Of a DNA stretch of 64,000 nucleotides, positions 53,433-61,018 are shown in pieces. Numbering within the stretch: position 1 is the stretch's first letter; each line of letters opens with the position of its first letter. The stretch comes from a virus. The notes under the pieces were generated by a model. It did not search any database, was not told the DNA's origin, and was given only the letters and a program-made list of their open reading frames with translations. The stretch lies in IMG/VR virus record IMGVR_UViG_3300010400_000005, positions 1-64,000 of that record; one strand, 5' to 3'. The position numbers and the translations under genes are program-made.

Positions 53433-53646
53433 GATATTGCTCCACAGTTTCAGTTTCAACAAAGCAATTTGCAGCTCCAATAACTATTCTTAATACTTCT
53501 GCAAACTCTACCGCTTCTTTGTAAGTTTGAAATTCTCTTAGTTCTAGATAACATAAGTTTGTAGGTTCTGATTCTCGTAATGCATTATGAAGTTCTACAG
53601 TAGAACAATCATTATACATATTTATTCTAATTTCGTAATTTATCAT
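53422..53646 (-). CDS. small hypothetical protein
   Basis: 74 residues, alpha/beta (NYEIRINMYNDCSTVELH, then EFQTYKEAVEFAEVLRI). Overlaps the nuclease gene by 11 bases. Not recognised. Confidence 0.58.
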   Translation of the reverse strand: MINYEIRINMYNDCSTVELHNALRESEPTNLCYLELREFQTYKEAVEFAEVLRIVIGAANCFVETETVEQYHAK

Positions 53647-53873
53647 TCTTTTATCTTCATCCTTATCTTAATCTCTCCAATATTCATTTTATGTACGAAA
53701 TCTTTAATCCAGTCAGGAGTAGTAAATAAAATAGAAGGAATTGGAGGATTTAATTTAATTGTAAATATAGGATCGTGAATTCTTGCTCTTCTTCTTATAG
53801 TTAAATGAGAAATTTTCCCATTTCGTTTCCATTTATCAATTACAAATTTGTGTTTTATTTTGTGTTCTGGCAT
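53643..53873 (-). CDS. small basic hypothetical protein
   Basis: 76 residues, basic (HKIKHKFVIDKWKRNGKISH, then IRRRARIHDP), Pro-rich middle. Overlaps both neighbours. Not recognised. Confidence 0.55.
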   Translation of the reverse strand: MPEHKIKHKFVIDKWKRNGKISHLTIRRRARIHDPIFTIKLNPPIPSILFTTPDWIKDFVHKMNIGEIKIRMKIKE

Positions 53874-54441
53874 ATAGTATACTCATGCAATCTTTACACG
53901 TTAATAACTTTTCATCTAAAGTTATTTTTTCATTAGATTGTTTAATTCCACAAGTTATAGTTTCAGTTGCTAATCCAACATCATCTATCCAATGGACTAT
54001 TGGATCATCTATAATTTCCATTTTTACTTTATTTACAATTGCTTTGGTTAGATCTTGTTCTAATATACTTCTCTCATTAACTAAATCTCTATTAATTGCG
54101 CCTTCTTCATTAAATTTTCCCTTATATCTAGCTTGAAGTTTTTTAATTACAGCTGCCCAAATTTCCTCATAACTATTACCTAATTCATCAAGCGCAATTG
54201 CTGTATACCACTGACTATCTCCAATTTCCTCTTTTATATTTACTAAATCTAATTCTTTTCCATAGAAAATATATTTCTTAAGTGCATCCATTAATTCAGC
54301 AGCTTCTGTTACTAAACCCATAGATGCATGAAGTAAGCGGATGATTCTTTCATCTGTTATTCGTTCGTAAATCGCAGGGAAATTACTAGATTCTGTTTTT
54401 ATTGCTTCTTTTATAAACATATCTGAAATTGATTTACTCAT
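53836..54441 (-). CDS. MazG-like nucleotide pyrophosphohydrolase
   Basis: 201 residues. LLHASMGLVTEAAELMDALKK followed by EEIGDSQWYTAIALDELG (residues about 33-80) gives the ExxE..12-28..ExxD helix pattern of MazG-like enzymes, which hydrolyse (d)NTPs to monophosphates. The C-terminal part adds a CGIK..CKDC pair that may bind zinc. It fits the nucleotide-control gene set. Overlaps the next gene by eight bases. Confidence 0.75.
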   Translation of the reverse strand: MSKSISDMFIKEAIKTESSNFPAIYERITDERIIRLLHASMGLVTEAAELMDALKKYIFYGKELDLVNIKEEIGDSQWYTAIALDELGNSYEEIWAAVIKKLQARYKGKFNEEGAINRDLVNERSILEQDLTKAIVNKVKMEIIDDPIVHWIDDVGLATETITCGIKQSNEKITLDEKLLTCKDCMSILYARTQNKTQICN

Positions 54442-54610
54442 TAGTTATTTCTCCAGTCGGCGCTAAATGATGACTTGTTCCTTTATGTGATGTTGTAAAA
54501 GTTGCACAGAATTCCGTGTGAATATTATTGTCACATTGATTGATATAAACAACATCTATATCATCCATATATTCAAACAGTGCTCTAGTTTGCTCAGAGG
54601 TTAATCGCAT
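54434..54610 (-). CDS. 58-residue hypothetical protein
   Basis: ATG 54610, chosen because GGAGG lies nine bases upstream; a TTG six bases earlier is less likely. Short alpha/beta with a His-rich end (HKGTSHHLAP). Not recognised. Confidence 0.55.
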   Translation of the reverse strand: MRLTSEQTRALFEYMDDIDVVYINQCDNNIHTEFCATFTTSHKGTSHHLAPTGEITNE

Positions 54611-54827
54611 CTTCAAATTCCTCCAAAGAATAATATATTAGCATTGGATCTACAGTACCTAATTTAAATATTTCAATTCTAACTATATCATCATTTGAAA
54701 TATTCTTAGTATCAGTCTTCCATCTTGGATGATTAGTAACTAGCTTATTACTATAATCTCCAGTCTGTTTGTTCATAATAGAAATCACAATGAAATCTAT
54801 TGATTTAATATCTTGTTTGCTGCTCAT
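54594..54827 (-). CDS. small hypothetical protein
   Basis: 77 residues, beta-alpha (IKSIDFIVISIMNKQTGDY). Overlaps neighbours by short stretches. Not recognised. Confidence 0.55.
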   Translation of the reverse strand: MSSKQDIKSIDFIVISIMNKQTGDYSNKLVTNHPRWKTDTKNISNDDIVRIEIFKLGTVDPMLIYYSLEEFEDAINL

Positions 54828-55567
54828 AATTTATCTATCTTTCTAGGAACTAAAGGTATAAAAGCTGGTTTTATTACCTTCACTTCAATTGGTTTAGCAA
54901 CTCTATCTGCTTGCTCTTGCATTTCTTTTATTTCTTCTGAGTTCATTAACTTCTCAGTTAGTAAAGCATCCATAGTTGCATAATCTTTTCCTATATATTC
55001 TGCTTCTATTGGTTCTTCTACTAATTTCATTTGTTCCTCTTTCTCTTGCTCTGCCTCAAATTCTGCATCAATTCTATCTAATTCTTCTCTTCTTTCTTTC
55101 TCTATTTTCTTTATCTCTTCTAAAGCTTTTCTTTTCTCATCTGCATATTCAGCTCTTTTCAATCTAATTGCTAAATCCTCTAATTCATGTGGATTTAAAC
55201 TATCAAAAAGCCAAATTTCATCAGATGGAATTATTACTAAGGTTGATTCAAACTCTAAAATAGGAGAAATAAAGTAGAAAAGATCGAAATAGAAATCACT
55301 ATTAGCTTTTCGATACCCGAATTTGCCACACTTAGAGATATAAATTCCTTCATCTGTGCAAGTTTCAGGGAAGTGAATAATAATTTCCCTTTCTTTCTTA
55401 ACTATTGGTTCAAATAGTTCAGAACCAAATAGAAGAGCTTCTGATTCTTTTCTACGTTTATAAAGAGCTTCTTGCTTTCTATCTTTAGCTTTTCTTTCTG
55501 CTCTTTTTTGTTTTTTAACTTCATTTTGCGAGGGTACGATAGGTTTTGTTCCTATTGTGAAAGGCAT
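54824..55567 (-). CDS. charged coiled-coil protein
   Basis: 247 residues. Basic helical start (KKQKRAERKAKDRKQEAL), a small beta domain (about 60-125), then a long coiled coil rich in Glu, Lys and Arg (about 135-185) and a Pro/Val tail. Not recognised; could be a scaffold or DNA-associated protein. Confidence 0.6.
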   Translation of the reverse strand: MPFTIGTKPIVPSQNEVKKQKRAERKAKDRKQEALYKRRKESEALLFGSELFEPIVKKEREIIIHFPETCTDEGIYISKCGKFGYRKANSDFYFDLFYFISPILEFESTLVIIPSDEIWLFDSLNPHELEDLAIRLKRAEYADEKRKALEEIKKIEKERREELDRIDAEFEAEQEKEEQMKLVEEPIEAEYIGKDYATMDALLTEKLMNSEEIKEMQEQADRVAKPIEVKVIKPAFIPLVPRKIDKL

Positions 55568-55633
55568 AATTGATTAGCACTCTTTTCTTTTTTGTCATTA
55601 ACTCTCGCCCCCTTGATTGTTTTTAGTTAATTT

Positions 55634-55786
55634 TTACTTCCTTCTTAATTCATTAAAATCTTGCCATGCTGCAAGAAATATAAATGCTGACATTACAAAG
55701 TATGCAATGTGTTGTGTATCATTAGCAGTTTCTCCAAGTAGTTTATCAATCGCAATTAGAATTGCAATACATATAAAAACTCTCAA
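55634..55786 (-). CDS. 50-residue membrane protein with TTG start
   Basis: TTG 55786 follows AGGAGG at a six-base distance, the best Shine-Dalgarno in the region, and overlaps the previous stop. The product has two hydrophobic segments (VFICIAILIAI and IAYFVMSAFIFLAAW), so it should span the membrane twice. Not recognised. The 66-base gap after it holds nothing clear. Confidence 0.6.
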   Translation of the reverse strand: MRVFICIAILIAIDKLLGETANDTQHIAYFVMSAFIFLAAWQDFNELRRK

Positions 55787-56058
55787 AATAAACCTCCTTC
55801 ATACTTTCTATTATCTGTTTTAATATAATTCTCTGAATAGTCATATATTTCTACACTTCCTTGCTTAAATTCCTCACATATACAATAAGGTGCATCACAT
55901 TTACCTTCACATAATCTATGTGTATAATAAGCATGCCAACATCTACAATTCATTAACTGATCATGTACACTTTTTGTCTTTTTATAATAACTAGTTGTGT
56001 GAAAAGGATTTTCTGGTCGATTTTGTGGGTTTATTATCTCTTTCGTCTTGATTTCCAT
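55783..56058 (-). CDS. cysteine-rich small protein 1
   Basis: 91 residues with a dense cysteine/histidine cluster (CRCWHAYYTHRLCEGKCDAPYCICEEF) that should bind zinc. Its start lies 67 bases inside the next gene upstream, with no clear ribosome site, so the true start may be downstream. Not recognised. Confidence 0.5.
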   Translation of the reverse strand: MEIKTKEIINPQNRPENPFHTTSYYKKTKSVHDQLMNCRCWHAYYTHRLCEGKCDAPYCICEEFKQGSVEIYDYSENYIKTDNRKYEGGLF

Positions 56059-56245
56059 TTTGAATTGTTAAAGCTATTTTAAATTCAAATTTTAATTGAG
56101 TACATTTACAAGCGGAATAAGTAGAACCATCATAGTCTAATGCAAAACATTTAGTTTCTTCATGTTCATCTACACTATGATAACAATTAGAGCAAGCTGT
56201 TTTATTTAGAACTTCTTGATTTGTTTTTCTTTCGCTTATTAGCAT
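55991..56245 (-). CDS. cysteine-rich small protein 2
   Basis: 84 residues with CSNCYHSVDEHEETKC and CKCTQL (about 18-50), a probable zinc site. Its pattern recalls the adjacent protein at 55783, suggesting related functions. Overlaps both neighbours. Confidence 0.55.
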   Translation of the reverse strand: MLISERKTNQEVLNKTACSNCYHSVDEHEETKCFALDYDGSTYSACKCTQLKFEFKIALTIQNGNQDERDNKPTKSTRKSFSHN

Positions 56246-56405
56246 TGTTTTCTCGTTTCATATTTCTTTCTATCCAATCTATTGCTGCTCTATATTCTTG
56301 TATTTCTATTCTTAAATCCATTAATTTACTTTCATATTCTTTCTTTTGAATTTTAAGTGCTTTTAGATTTTTTCTAAAAGAACGAAGAAGCCTCATGTTT
56401 ATCAT
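56202..56405 (-). CDS. small basic coiled-coil protein
   Basis: 67 residues, helical and basic (LKIQKKEYESKLMDLRIEIQEY, ending KRKKNKSRSSK). Overlaps the cysteine-rich gene by 44 bases. Not recognised. Confidence 0.55.
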   Translation of the reverse strand: MINMRLLRSFRKNLKALKIQKKEYESKLMDLRIEIQEYRAAIDWIERNMKRENNANKRKKNKSRSSK

Positions 56406-56528
56406 TTTTTATTCTGCTTTCTTAATTTACTATCATATTCTTCTCTTTCTCCTAGCTTCTTTTCTCTTTTTTCTAAATGCAATTTTGCATTCTAACCATA
56501 ATAGAAAATCTGCTATTCGTTTTTTCAT
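56402..56528 (-). pseudogene. small gene with probable one-base insertion
   Basis: ATG 56528 opens MKKRIADFLLWLECKI, then runs into a basic end and stops after 31 residues. Dropping one A from the AAAA after TGC joins it to a frame reading HLEKREKKLGEREEYDSK, which ends at TGA 56402-56404, overlapping the next ATG in the usual way. The 127-base length is one over a multiple of three. The joined 41-residue product looks more natural. A sequence error, true frameshift or slip is possible. Confidence 0.45.
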
Positions 56529-56530
56529 AA

Positions 56531-56716
56531 TTATAATTCCACTTCATTGGTTTCAAAAATCTCTCGCTTGAAATATAACTGTATTTGATTGTTGGCGATT
56601 GAGACTACAGAAACTAGTTCCCATCCAGATTTACCAGAAATATCTAATTGTTGAATTAATAAAGTTAAATCTGTTGGATTTGAAATTCTTAATATGTTAT
56701 ATTCAAATTTTCTCAT
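56531..56716 (-). CDS. DUF4177-like small protein
   Basis: 61 residues. Pattern MRKFEYNILRI ... GKSGWELVSVVSI ... LYFKRE matches DUF4177 (FEY, GWELV, FKR), a short beta fold of unknown role in bacteria and phages. Confidence 0.68.
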   Translation of the reverse strand: MRKFEYNILRISNPTDLTLLIQQLDISGKSGWELVSVVSIANNQIQLYFKREIFETNEVEL

Positions 56717-56719
56717 TTT

Positions 56720-56902
56720 TTATTCCTCACTTGAGAATAGTGCTTCAAAATCTGGTCGTTTTGGTAATTCTTGTGGTAGTTCATAAGTTGTAATACATTC
56801 TCTTATATGCAAATTACACTCTAAGCAACGAAATTCACCCTTTGAATCATATATTGCATCATGAAACATGAAACAGTAAAGTTTTTTGATTGCTATTAAC
56901 AT
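56720..56902 (-). CDS. small zinc-binding hypothetical protein
   Basis: 60 residues. CFMFHDAIY and CLECNLHIREC give a possible zinc site. Its ATG overlaps the last base of the FtsK-like gene. Not recognised. Confidence 0.55.
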   Translation of the reverse strand: MLIAIKKLYCFMFHDAIYDSKGEFRCLECNLHIRECITTYELPQELPKRPDFEALFSSEE

Positions 56903-58020
56903 TACATTACTCCCAATGCTTCTTTAATTTGTTCTTGTTGTGATAAGATCAACTCAATATCTTCCATTTTAACAAAAGGTGCATGATATCTTTTAAGTTC
57001 ATCAGATACTTCTGATTTAATCAGCATATCTCCCTTACCTAAAAGCATTTCAGCGCCATTTTCATCTAAAATAGTTCTAGAATCTGTTTTAGTAGGTAAT
57101 CTTAGTGCAATTCGCGTAGGAAAATTAACTTTTGTAGTTCCACTAATAACATCTACAGTAGATCTTTGTGTACAAGCAATAACATGCACTCCAGCAGCAC
57201 GACAAACTTGCAAAAGCGCGCATAATCCAGCGATTACGTTTATATCTTTTACTTTTCCTTTGATAATTAAATCTGCAAGTTCATCTATAATAAGAACTTT
57301 GAATTTCATCCTGTTTCCATTTCCGAATTTCTCATTAAATTCTAAAATATTCCTGCATCCTCTTGCTTCTAGAATTCTATTTCTATTTTGCACTTCCATA
57401 TATAGACATTCGATTAATTCTTGCCATTCATCAGCTTCTCTTACCATTCTTTTTACATGAGGAAGATTTTGAAATAAAGTTAGATCTACTCGTTTAGGAT
57501 CTACTAAATACAAATCTAAATCAGATGGTTGCATTTTCATTGATAACGCAGAGATAATTGCGGATTCAAATACACTCTTACCACTTCCTGTAGATCCTGC
57601 TATTAGAATATGTGGCTGTTTTTGTAAATCAATTGCAAATTTTTCGCCCTGAAAATCCATTCCTATTAGAATAGGAACAGACATTTTATTAACTTCTTCA
57701 TCTTTTAAATACCAAAAAAGTGCATCTTTAAAGTCTACAATTTTCCTATCTTCATTTGGAACGAAAATTACTAGATTTCCCTTAACTCTACGAATGTCTA
57801 TTGATTCTACTCCTAAAGCTAGTGCTATATCTTCCTCTTTAGAAAGAATTTTGTTAATAGGAGTTGAAGAATGAAAGGAAATTGGATAACCAGTAATAAT
57901 TGGGCCAATTAAAGGTTCGCCTACTTTTACTTTGTTAATTCCTAAAGCTGTTAGTTTGTAGTAAATTTTTTCAGAAACAGTTTCACCTTTTGGATCAATT
58001 GGTTTTGTTTGGATTTCCAT
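56902..58020 (-). CDS. FtsK/SpoIIIE-like DNA translocase core
   Basis: 372 residues. Residues about 35-105 match the FtsK beta subdomain (IGPIITGYPISF, INKILSKEEDIALALG) and 115-372 the RecA-like motor: GSTGSGKS 142-149, DPKRVDL near 174, VLIIDELAD 242-250 and the diagnostic CRAAGVHVIACTQR, VDVISGTTKVNFPTRIALR, DSRTILDENGAEMLLGKGDML. It has neither the membrane anchor nor the gamma DNA-reading domain. It should form a hexamer that pumps double-stranded DNA in the cytoplasm. A role in genome entry, clearing or resolution is inference. GGAAGCGAAA precedes its ATG. Confidence 0.88.
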   Translation of the reverse strand: MEIQTKPIDPKGETVSEKIYYKLTALGINKVKVGEPLIGPIITGYPISFHSSTPINKILSKEEDIALALGVESIDIRRVKGNLVIFVPNEDRKIVDFKDALFWYLKDEEVNKMSVPILIGMDFQGEKFAIDLQKQPHILIAGSTGSGKSVFESAIISALSMKMQPSDLDLYLVDPKRVDLTLFQNLPHVKRMVREADEWQELIECLYMEVQNRNRILEARGCRNILEFNEKFGNGNRMKFKVLIIDELADLIIKGKVKDINVIAGLCALLQVCRAAGVHVIACTQRSTVDVISGTTKVNFPTRIALRLPTKTDSRTILDENGAEMLLGKGDMLIKSEVSDELKRYHAPFVKMEDIELILSQQEQIKEALGVM

Positions 58021-58216
58021 TTTCGCTTCCTATACTAGAGAATAAGCTCTTTAGTAATTCCAAATCATCAGTATCGAAGCCAACTCCATCTATAGCTGAA
58101 TAGTCTTCTAAACTAAACAAAACTCTATCTTGCTTATTCTTCCTCTGTAGTTGACATACTTGATATTTTTGAAAAATTATAAACTTACCATTCTCAGCTA
58201 AAATATTCCAATTCAT
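57995..58216 (-). CDS. small hypothetical protein before FtsK-like gene
   Basis: 73 residues from ATG 58216, chosen because AAAGGAGATTTT precedes it. Beta start (NWNILAENGKFIIFQKYQ), acidic end. Overlaps the FtsK-like gene by 26 bases. Not recognised. Confidence 0.58.
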   Translation of the reverse strand: MNWNILAENGKFIIFQKYQVCQLQRKNKQDRVLFSLEDYSAIDGVGFDTDDLELLKSLFSSIGSENGNPNKTN

Positions 58217-58247
58217 AAAATCTCCTTTCTCAAAAACTAAATAACTC

Positions 58248-58287
58248 ATAACTTTTCATTCAATTTTTAGAAAGAATGAAAAGCTAT
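58248..58287 (-). terminator. 14-pair hairpin between genes, possible terminator
   Basis: ATAACTTTTCATTC (58248-58261) pairs with GAATGAAAAGCTAT (58274-58287), 13 Watson-Crick pairs and one G-U, loop 12 bases. In the minus-strand transcript it is not followed by a clean U-run, so weak termination, processing or stability are all possible. Confidence 0.45.
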
Positions 58288-58294
58288 CAATTAT

Positions 58295-58507
58295 TCAAAT
58301 TTTTCTCATCTTTCCTGCATCTAGTAAAATCTCTGTTATATCAGCATAGTGCCCCAGACATTGATTAGCAGTCAATTCAAACTTATCTTCAATTTCAAAC
58401 TGAGTAAAACCAGAAACATTTCCTTTGGTATCATTTACTATGTTTTCTGATAGGATTAATTCACTTGAATATAATGTTCCAGCATCATCTGATCTATAAA
58501 CAATCAT
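58295..58507 (-). CDS. small acidic hypothetical protein
   Basis: 70 residues, acidic (MIVYRSDDAGTLYSSE start). GAAGGAGAAGATAACG precedes ATG. Its stop lies just before the hairpin. Not recognised. Confidence 0.58.
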   Translation of the reverse strand: MIVYRSDDAGTLYSSELILSENIVNDTKGNVSGFTQFEIEDKFELTANQCLGHYADITEILLDAGKMRKI

Positions 58508-58541
58508 TCGTTATCTTCTCCTTCCATAGCTTCGCCATTTT

Positions 58542-58706
58542 TTATAATTCATTTCCTTTCTCATCCAAAGTGAATTTATTATCCTCTAGCCCATCTGGGT
58601 ATATAACAATATTTCCACCATTTCCTTCTTCTATTTCGAGAAAATCAATATCGCTAGTAAAATCCTCAATAGCTCCTAACTGTTTAGCTGTTATCTTTAT
58701 TTTCAT
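58542..58706 (-). CDS. 54-residue acidic protein
   Basis: ATG 58706 directly after the VWA gene stop. Product MKIKITAKQLGAIEDFTSD, then a Gly-rich turn and NIVIYPDGLED, acidic. Not recognised; fits the tight gene spacing. Confidence 0.55.
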   Translation of the reverse strand: MKIKITAKQLGAIEDFTSDIDFLEIEEGNGGNIVIYPDGLEDNKFTLDEKGNEL

Positions 58707-58713
58707 TATCTTT

Positions 58714-60057
58714 TTATGCAGTTAAAAACTTAGCTGCTCCTTTCAAAGCATTTCTAATTCCTGAATCTGTTACTTGCAATGACTTATTTCCACTAGCTAA
58801 ATTCTTTAAGAATTCAGCATCAGCATCTTGAGTGCTAATTGTAAAAATTTCAATTCCAGATGCTTTTAACAATCTCCCATATTCTAAAATTTCTTCTTGC
58901 GTTGCATCAGTAGGTTCACCATCTGTAGCAATTAGAATTACTTTCTTAAATCTCTGATAGCTTTTCCACTTATTACTTGCTTCCTTCATTGCTAGAAATA
59001 GTGATGTTGCGCCTCTTGCATAAAGTTGATTGACTGATTTTTCCCAATGTTCATTTATTTCTAATTGCAAATCAGTAATAACTTGCGCTTCATGGTCAAA
59101 TCCAATAACTCCCACGGCAAATTGTTTAGAAATTGCATCTTTAGCAAAATCAATAGAACCTGCCTTTGCTTCTTGCATCTTTCCACCATAAGCCATAGAG
59201 CCTGATCTATCTAATAAAATCCAAACTTCGCCAATTCTATTATCTAATGGTTTATTTTCGTCAACTTGTTTTGAGATTTCAATATTTGCTTGTTTTTGTA
59301 CTTTTTCACTTCGGTTTTTCGCAGTGAAATTAGCATATTTGCGCCCGATATTCTGTACGTCTATATTTTCACCAATTGAAAAATTGAAAATAGCTGCATC
59401 TAAATCAGAATATTTATTTGGCATACTTGCAATAAATTCATCTATGCGATCGAATAAATCTTTATTTTGCTCAATCATTTCTGCATAGTTATCGCGCAAT
59501 TTATTACCAAATCCAAACATGAAATTATCAACAAAGAAATTATCTCCCATCCAAACTTTGGGATATTCAACAAATTTCTTCGCTTTAATATCAAACCCCT
59601 TTTGACCTATCATTTTCTTAGCTTTTTCCATTTCATTATTGCAACATTCTAATGCTATTGAACCTATTTTTTCGTACATTAGAATAGCAATATCTCTATT
59701 GAAGTCTACACCGTAGAAATTCAGCTTCCCATCTCTAGAATCAACTGTAACTTTACATAGATTTCCAATAGCAATAGATGAAGCTAAGAATTCACTCCAA
59801 GGTTTGCGAGTTTCTTTAGGTCGTTTGCTTAGGAATACATTTTCAACTGTAGAAACGCCAATTAAAGGCTTATATTCAATTTCGGGATGAGATTTGAAGA
59901 AATCACTTTCTTCTAATCTATAAGTTGCCATTAAATCGCTGACTTTCTCAGCAATTAATGCAGCGGCACCTTCGTTTCCAAGTTTAGATTCACTATCTGC
60001 AAGATTCATTAATTTTTGAATCTTATCTTTGATTTGTATTAGTTTTTCTGGGTTCAT
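58714..60057 (-). CDS. DUF2786-VWA protein
   Basis: 447 residues. The N-terminus (residues about 8-50, KIQKLMNLADSESKLGNEGAAALIAEKVSDLM) is a DUF2786 module. Residues about 275-440 are a von Willebrand A domain with a complete metal site: DRSGSM, then GATSL, then ATDGEP, and repeating helix-strand pattern. Between them is a domain with cysteines and aromatic residues. VWA domains bind partners through Mg and act in protein assemblies, often with a MoxR-type ATPase; none is seen here. A phage VWA of this build has no known job. It overlaps the next gene by four bases. Confidence 0.82.
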   Translation of the reverse strand: MNPEKLIQIKDKIQKLMNLADSESKLGNEGAAALIAEKVSDLMATYRLEESDFFKSHPEIEYKPLIGVSTVENVFLSKRPKETRKPWSEFLASSIAIGNLCKVTVDSRDGKLNFYGVDFNRDIAILMYEKIGSIALECCNNEMEKAKKMIGQKGFDIKAKKFVEYPKVWMGDNFFVDNFMFGFGNKLRDNYAEMIEQNKDLFDRIDEFIASMPNKYSDLDAAIFNFSIGENIDVQNIGRKYANFTAKNRSEKVQKQANIEISKQVDENKPLDNRIGEVWILLDRSGSMAYGGKMQEAKAGSIDFAKDAISKQFAVGVIGFDHEAQVITDLQLEINEHWEKSVNQLYARGATSLFLAMKEASNKWKSYQRFKKVILIATDGEPTDATQEEILEYGRLLKASGIEIFTISTQDADAEFLKNLASGNKSLQVTDSGIRNALKGAAKFLTA

Positions 60058-60263
60058 TTGCTTAGAATCTCTCTTAATCGAGCTATATTTCCCTGTTCAC
60101 AGATATTTATAATTTCAAAAGATCTTAAATCTGTATTATTTATTAATACTTTATCTAAATTCTTGAGTGTAAAAAATCTTTCTATATCGTGTTTCATTGT
60201 ATCTTCATCTTGCTCAGATTGAGCAATTATTTCTAGTACAACTGTGAATTTTGTTGTTTTCAT
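60054..60263 (-). CDS. small hypothetical protein
   Basis: 69 residues, alpha/beta (TTKFTVVLEIIAQSEQDEDT). Four-base overlap with the VWA gene couples them, so it may be a partner. Not recognised. Confidence 0.58.
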   Translation of the reverse strand: MKTTKFTVVLEIIAQSEQDEDTMKHDIERFFTLKNLDKVLINNTDLRSFEIINICEQGNIARLREILSK

Positions 60264-60270
60264 AGGTTAA

Positions 60271-60347
60271 AATCCTCATTGCTGCTTCTAATTCAATGAA
60301 AAAACAGAGTGTGTATGAATTAGAATTAGAAGCAGGATATGAAGATT
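60271..60347 (-). other. long inverted repeat between genes
   Basis: AATCCTCATTGCTGCTTCTAATTC (left arm 60271-60294; longest perfect part CTGCTTCTAATTC) pairs with 60323-60347 (GAATTAGAAGCAG then GATATGAAGATT). A 13-pair perfect core and a second outer segment of 9 pairs, loop of 28 bases. It occupies the whole gap between the genes at 60263 and 60352. No U-run follows, so processing or binding of a protein seems likelier than termination. Confidence 0.6.
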
Positions 60348-60351
60348 CTTT

Positions 60352-60594
60352 CTATAAGAAGAAACCACACTGAATGATAAAATCAAAATCAAATGGTTTA
60401 GTTGGTGACTCTGTGGTAAATTCTTTACTCAAAGTATCATTTGGATAGAATCTCTCATATACCTTCTTCTGCAAAGAATCATCATCGTTTGCTGAGTTGA
60501 CATAAATCCCATTTAGCTCTCGAAGATCTCCTTCGACTATAGCAAACTTTGGTCGTTCATCTGGAATTTCAGTTAGAATTACTAATGTTTTCAT
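60352..60594 (-). CDS. small hypothetical protein
   Basis: 80 residues from ATG 60594, chosen because GGAGGGAAATAAA precedes it; the longer frame to 60648 lies in the next gene. Beta-rich (MKTLVILTEIPDERPKFAIV). Not recognised. Confidence 0.58.
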   Translation of the reverse strand: MKTLVILTEIPDERPKFAIVEGDLRELNGIYVNSANDDDSLQKKVYERFYPNDTLSKEFTTESPTKPFDFDFIIQCGFFL

Positions 60595-60595
60595 T

Positions 60596-60784
60596 TTATT
60601 TCCCTCCAAAAGCAATATAAAATCGTCTACTACATCTCGCTTGCGCATTCTGATAAATTTTACATAATTTATCAGGAATCATTCCATTAGTTATTGAATT
60701 AGCACATTTAGCCTCTATGATTAAGAAGCTTGCTAATGATTCAGCATGAAGTTGTTCAGCTTTTGTGCGAAAGTAGTTAGGCAT
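60596..60784 (-). CDS. small hypothetical protein
   Basis: 62 residues, helical, with cysteines (AKCANSIT, KLCKIY, RCSRRF) that may bind a metal. AAGGAGTAAAT precedes ATG. Not recognised. Confidence 0.58.
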   Translation of the reverse strand: MPNYFRTKAEQLHAESLASFLIIEAKCANSITNGMIPDKLCKIYQNAQARCSRRFYIAFGGK

Positions 60785-60793
60785 ATTTACTCC

Positions 60794-61018
60794 TTAATTT
60801 CGTAAATTTATAAACATTGGAATTGGACTAAAAAATCCTGAAATTTGATTCATAAATTTGTCAGAATCAAACAATCCTAGATTTCTAGTCTTAACAATGC
60901 CTGTTCTTTCAGCAACAGTATCAAAATCAAGGTCTGTTACCCTCGTTACATTTTGTTTTTCTTCATTCTCAACAAATGAAGCACCTACAGTCATTCTTTG
61001 TTTTTCATTAAGTCGCAT
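60794..61018 (-). CDS. small hypothetical protein
   Basis: 74 residues, mixed (MRLNEKQRMTVGASFVENEE start). AAGGAGGATTT precedes the ATG. Overlaps the next gene by 11 bases. Not recognised. Confidence 0.58.
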   Translation of the reverse strand: MRLNEKQRMTVGASFVENEEKQNVTRVTDLDFDTVAERTGIVKTRNLGLFDSDKFMNQISGFFSPIPMFINLRN

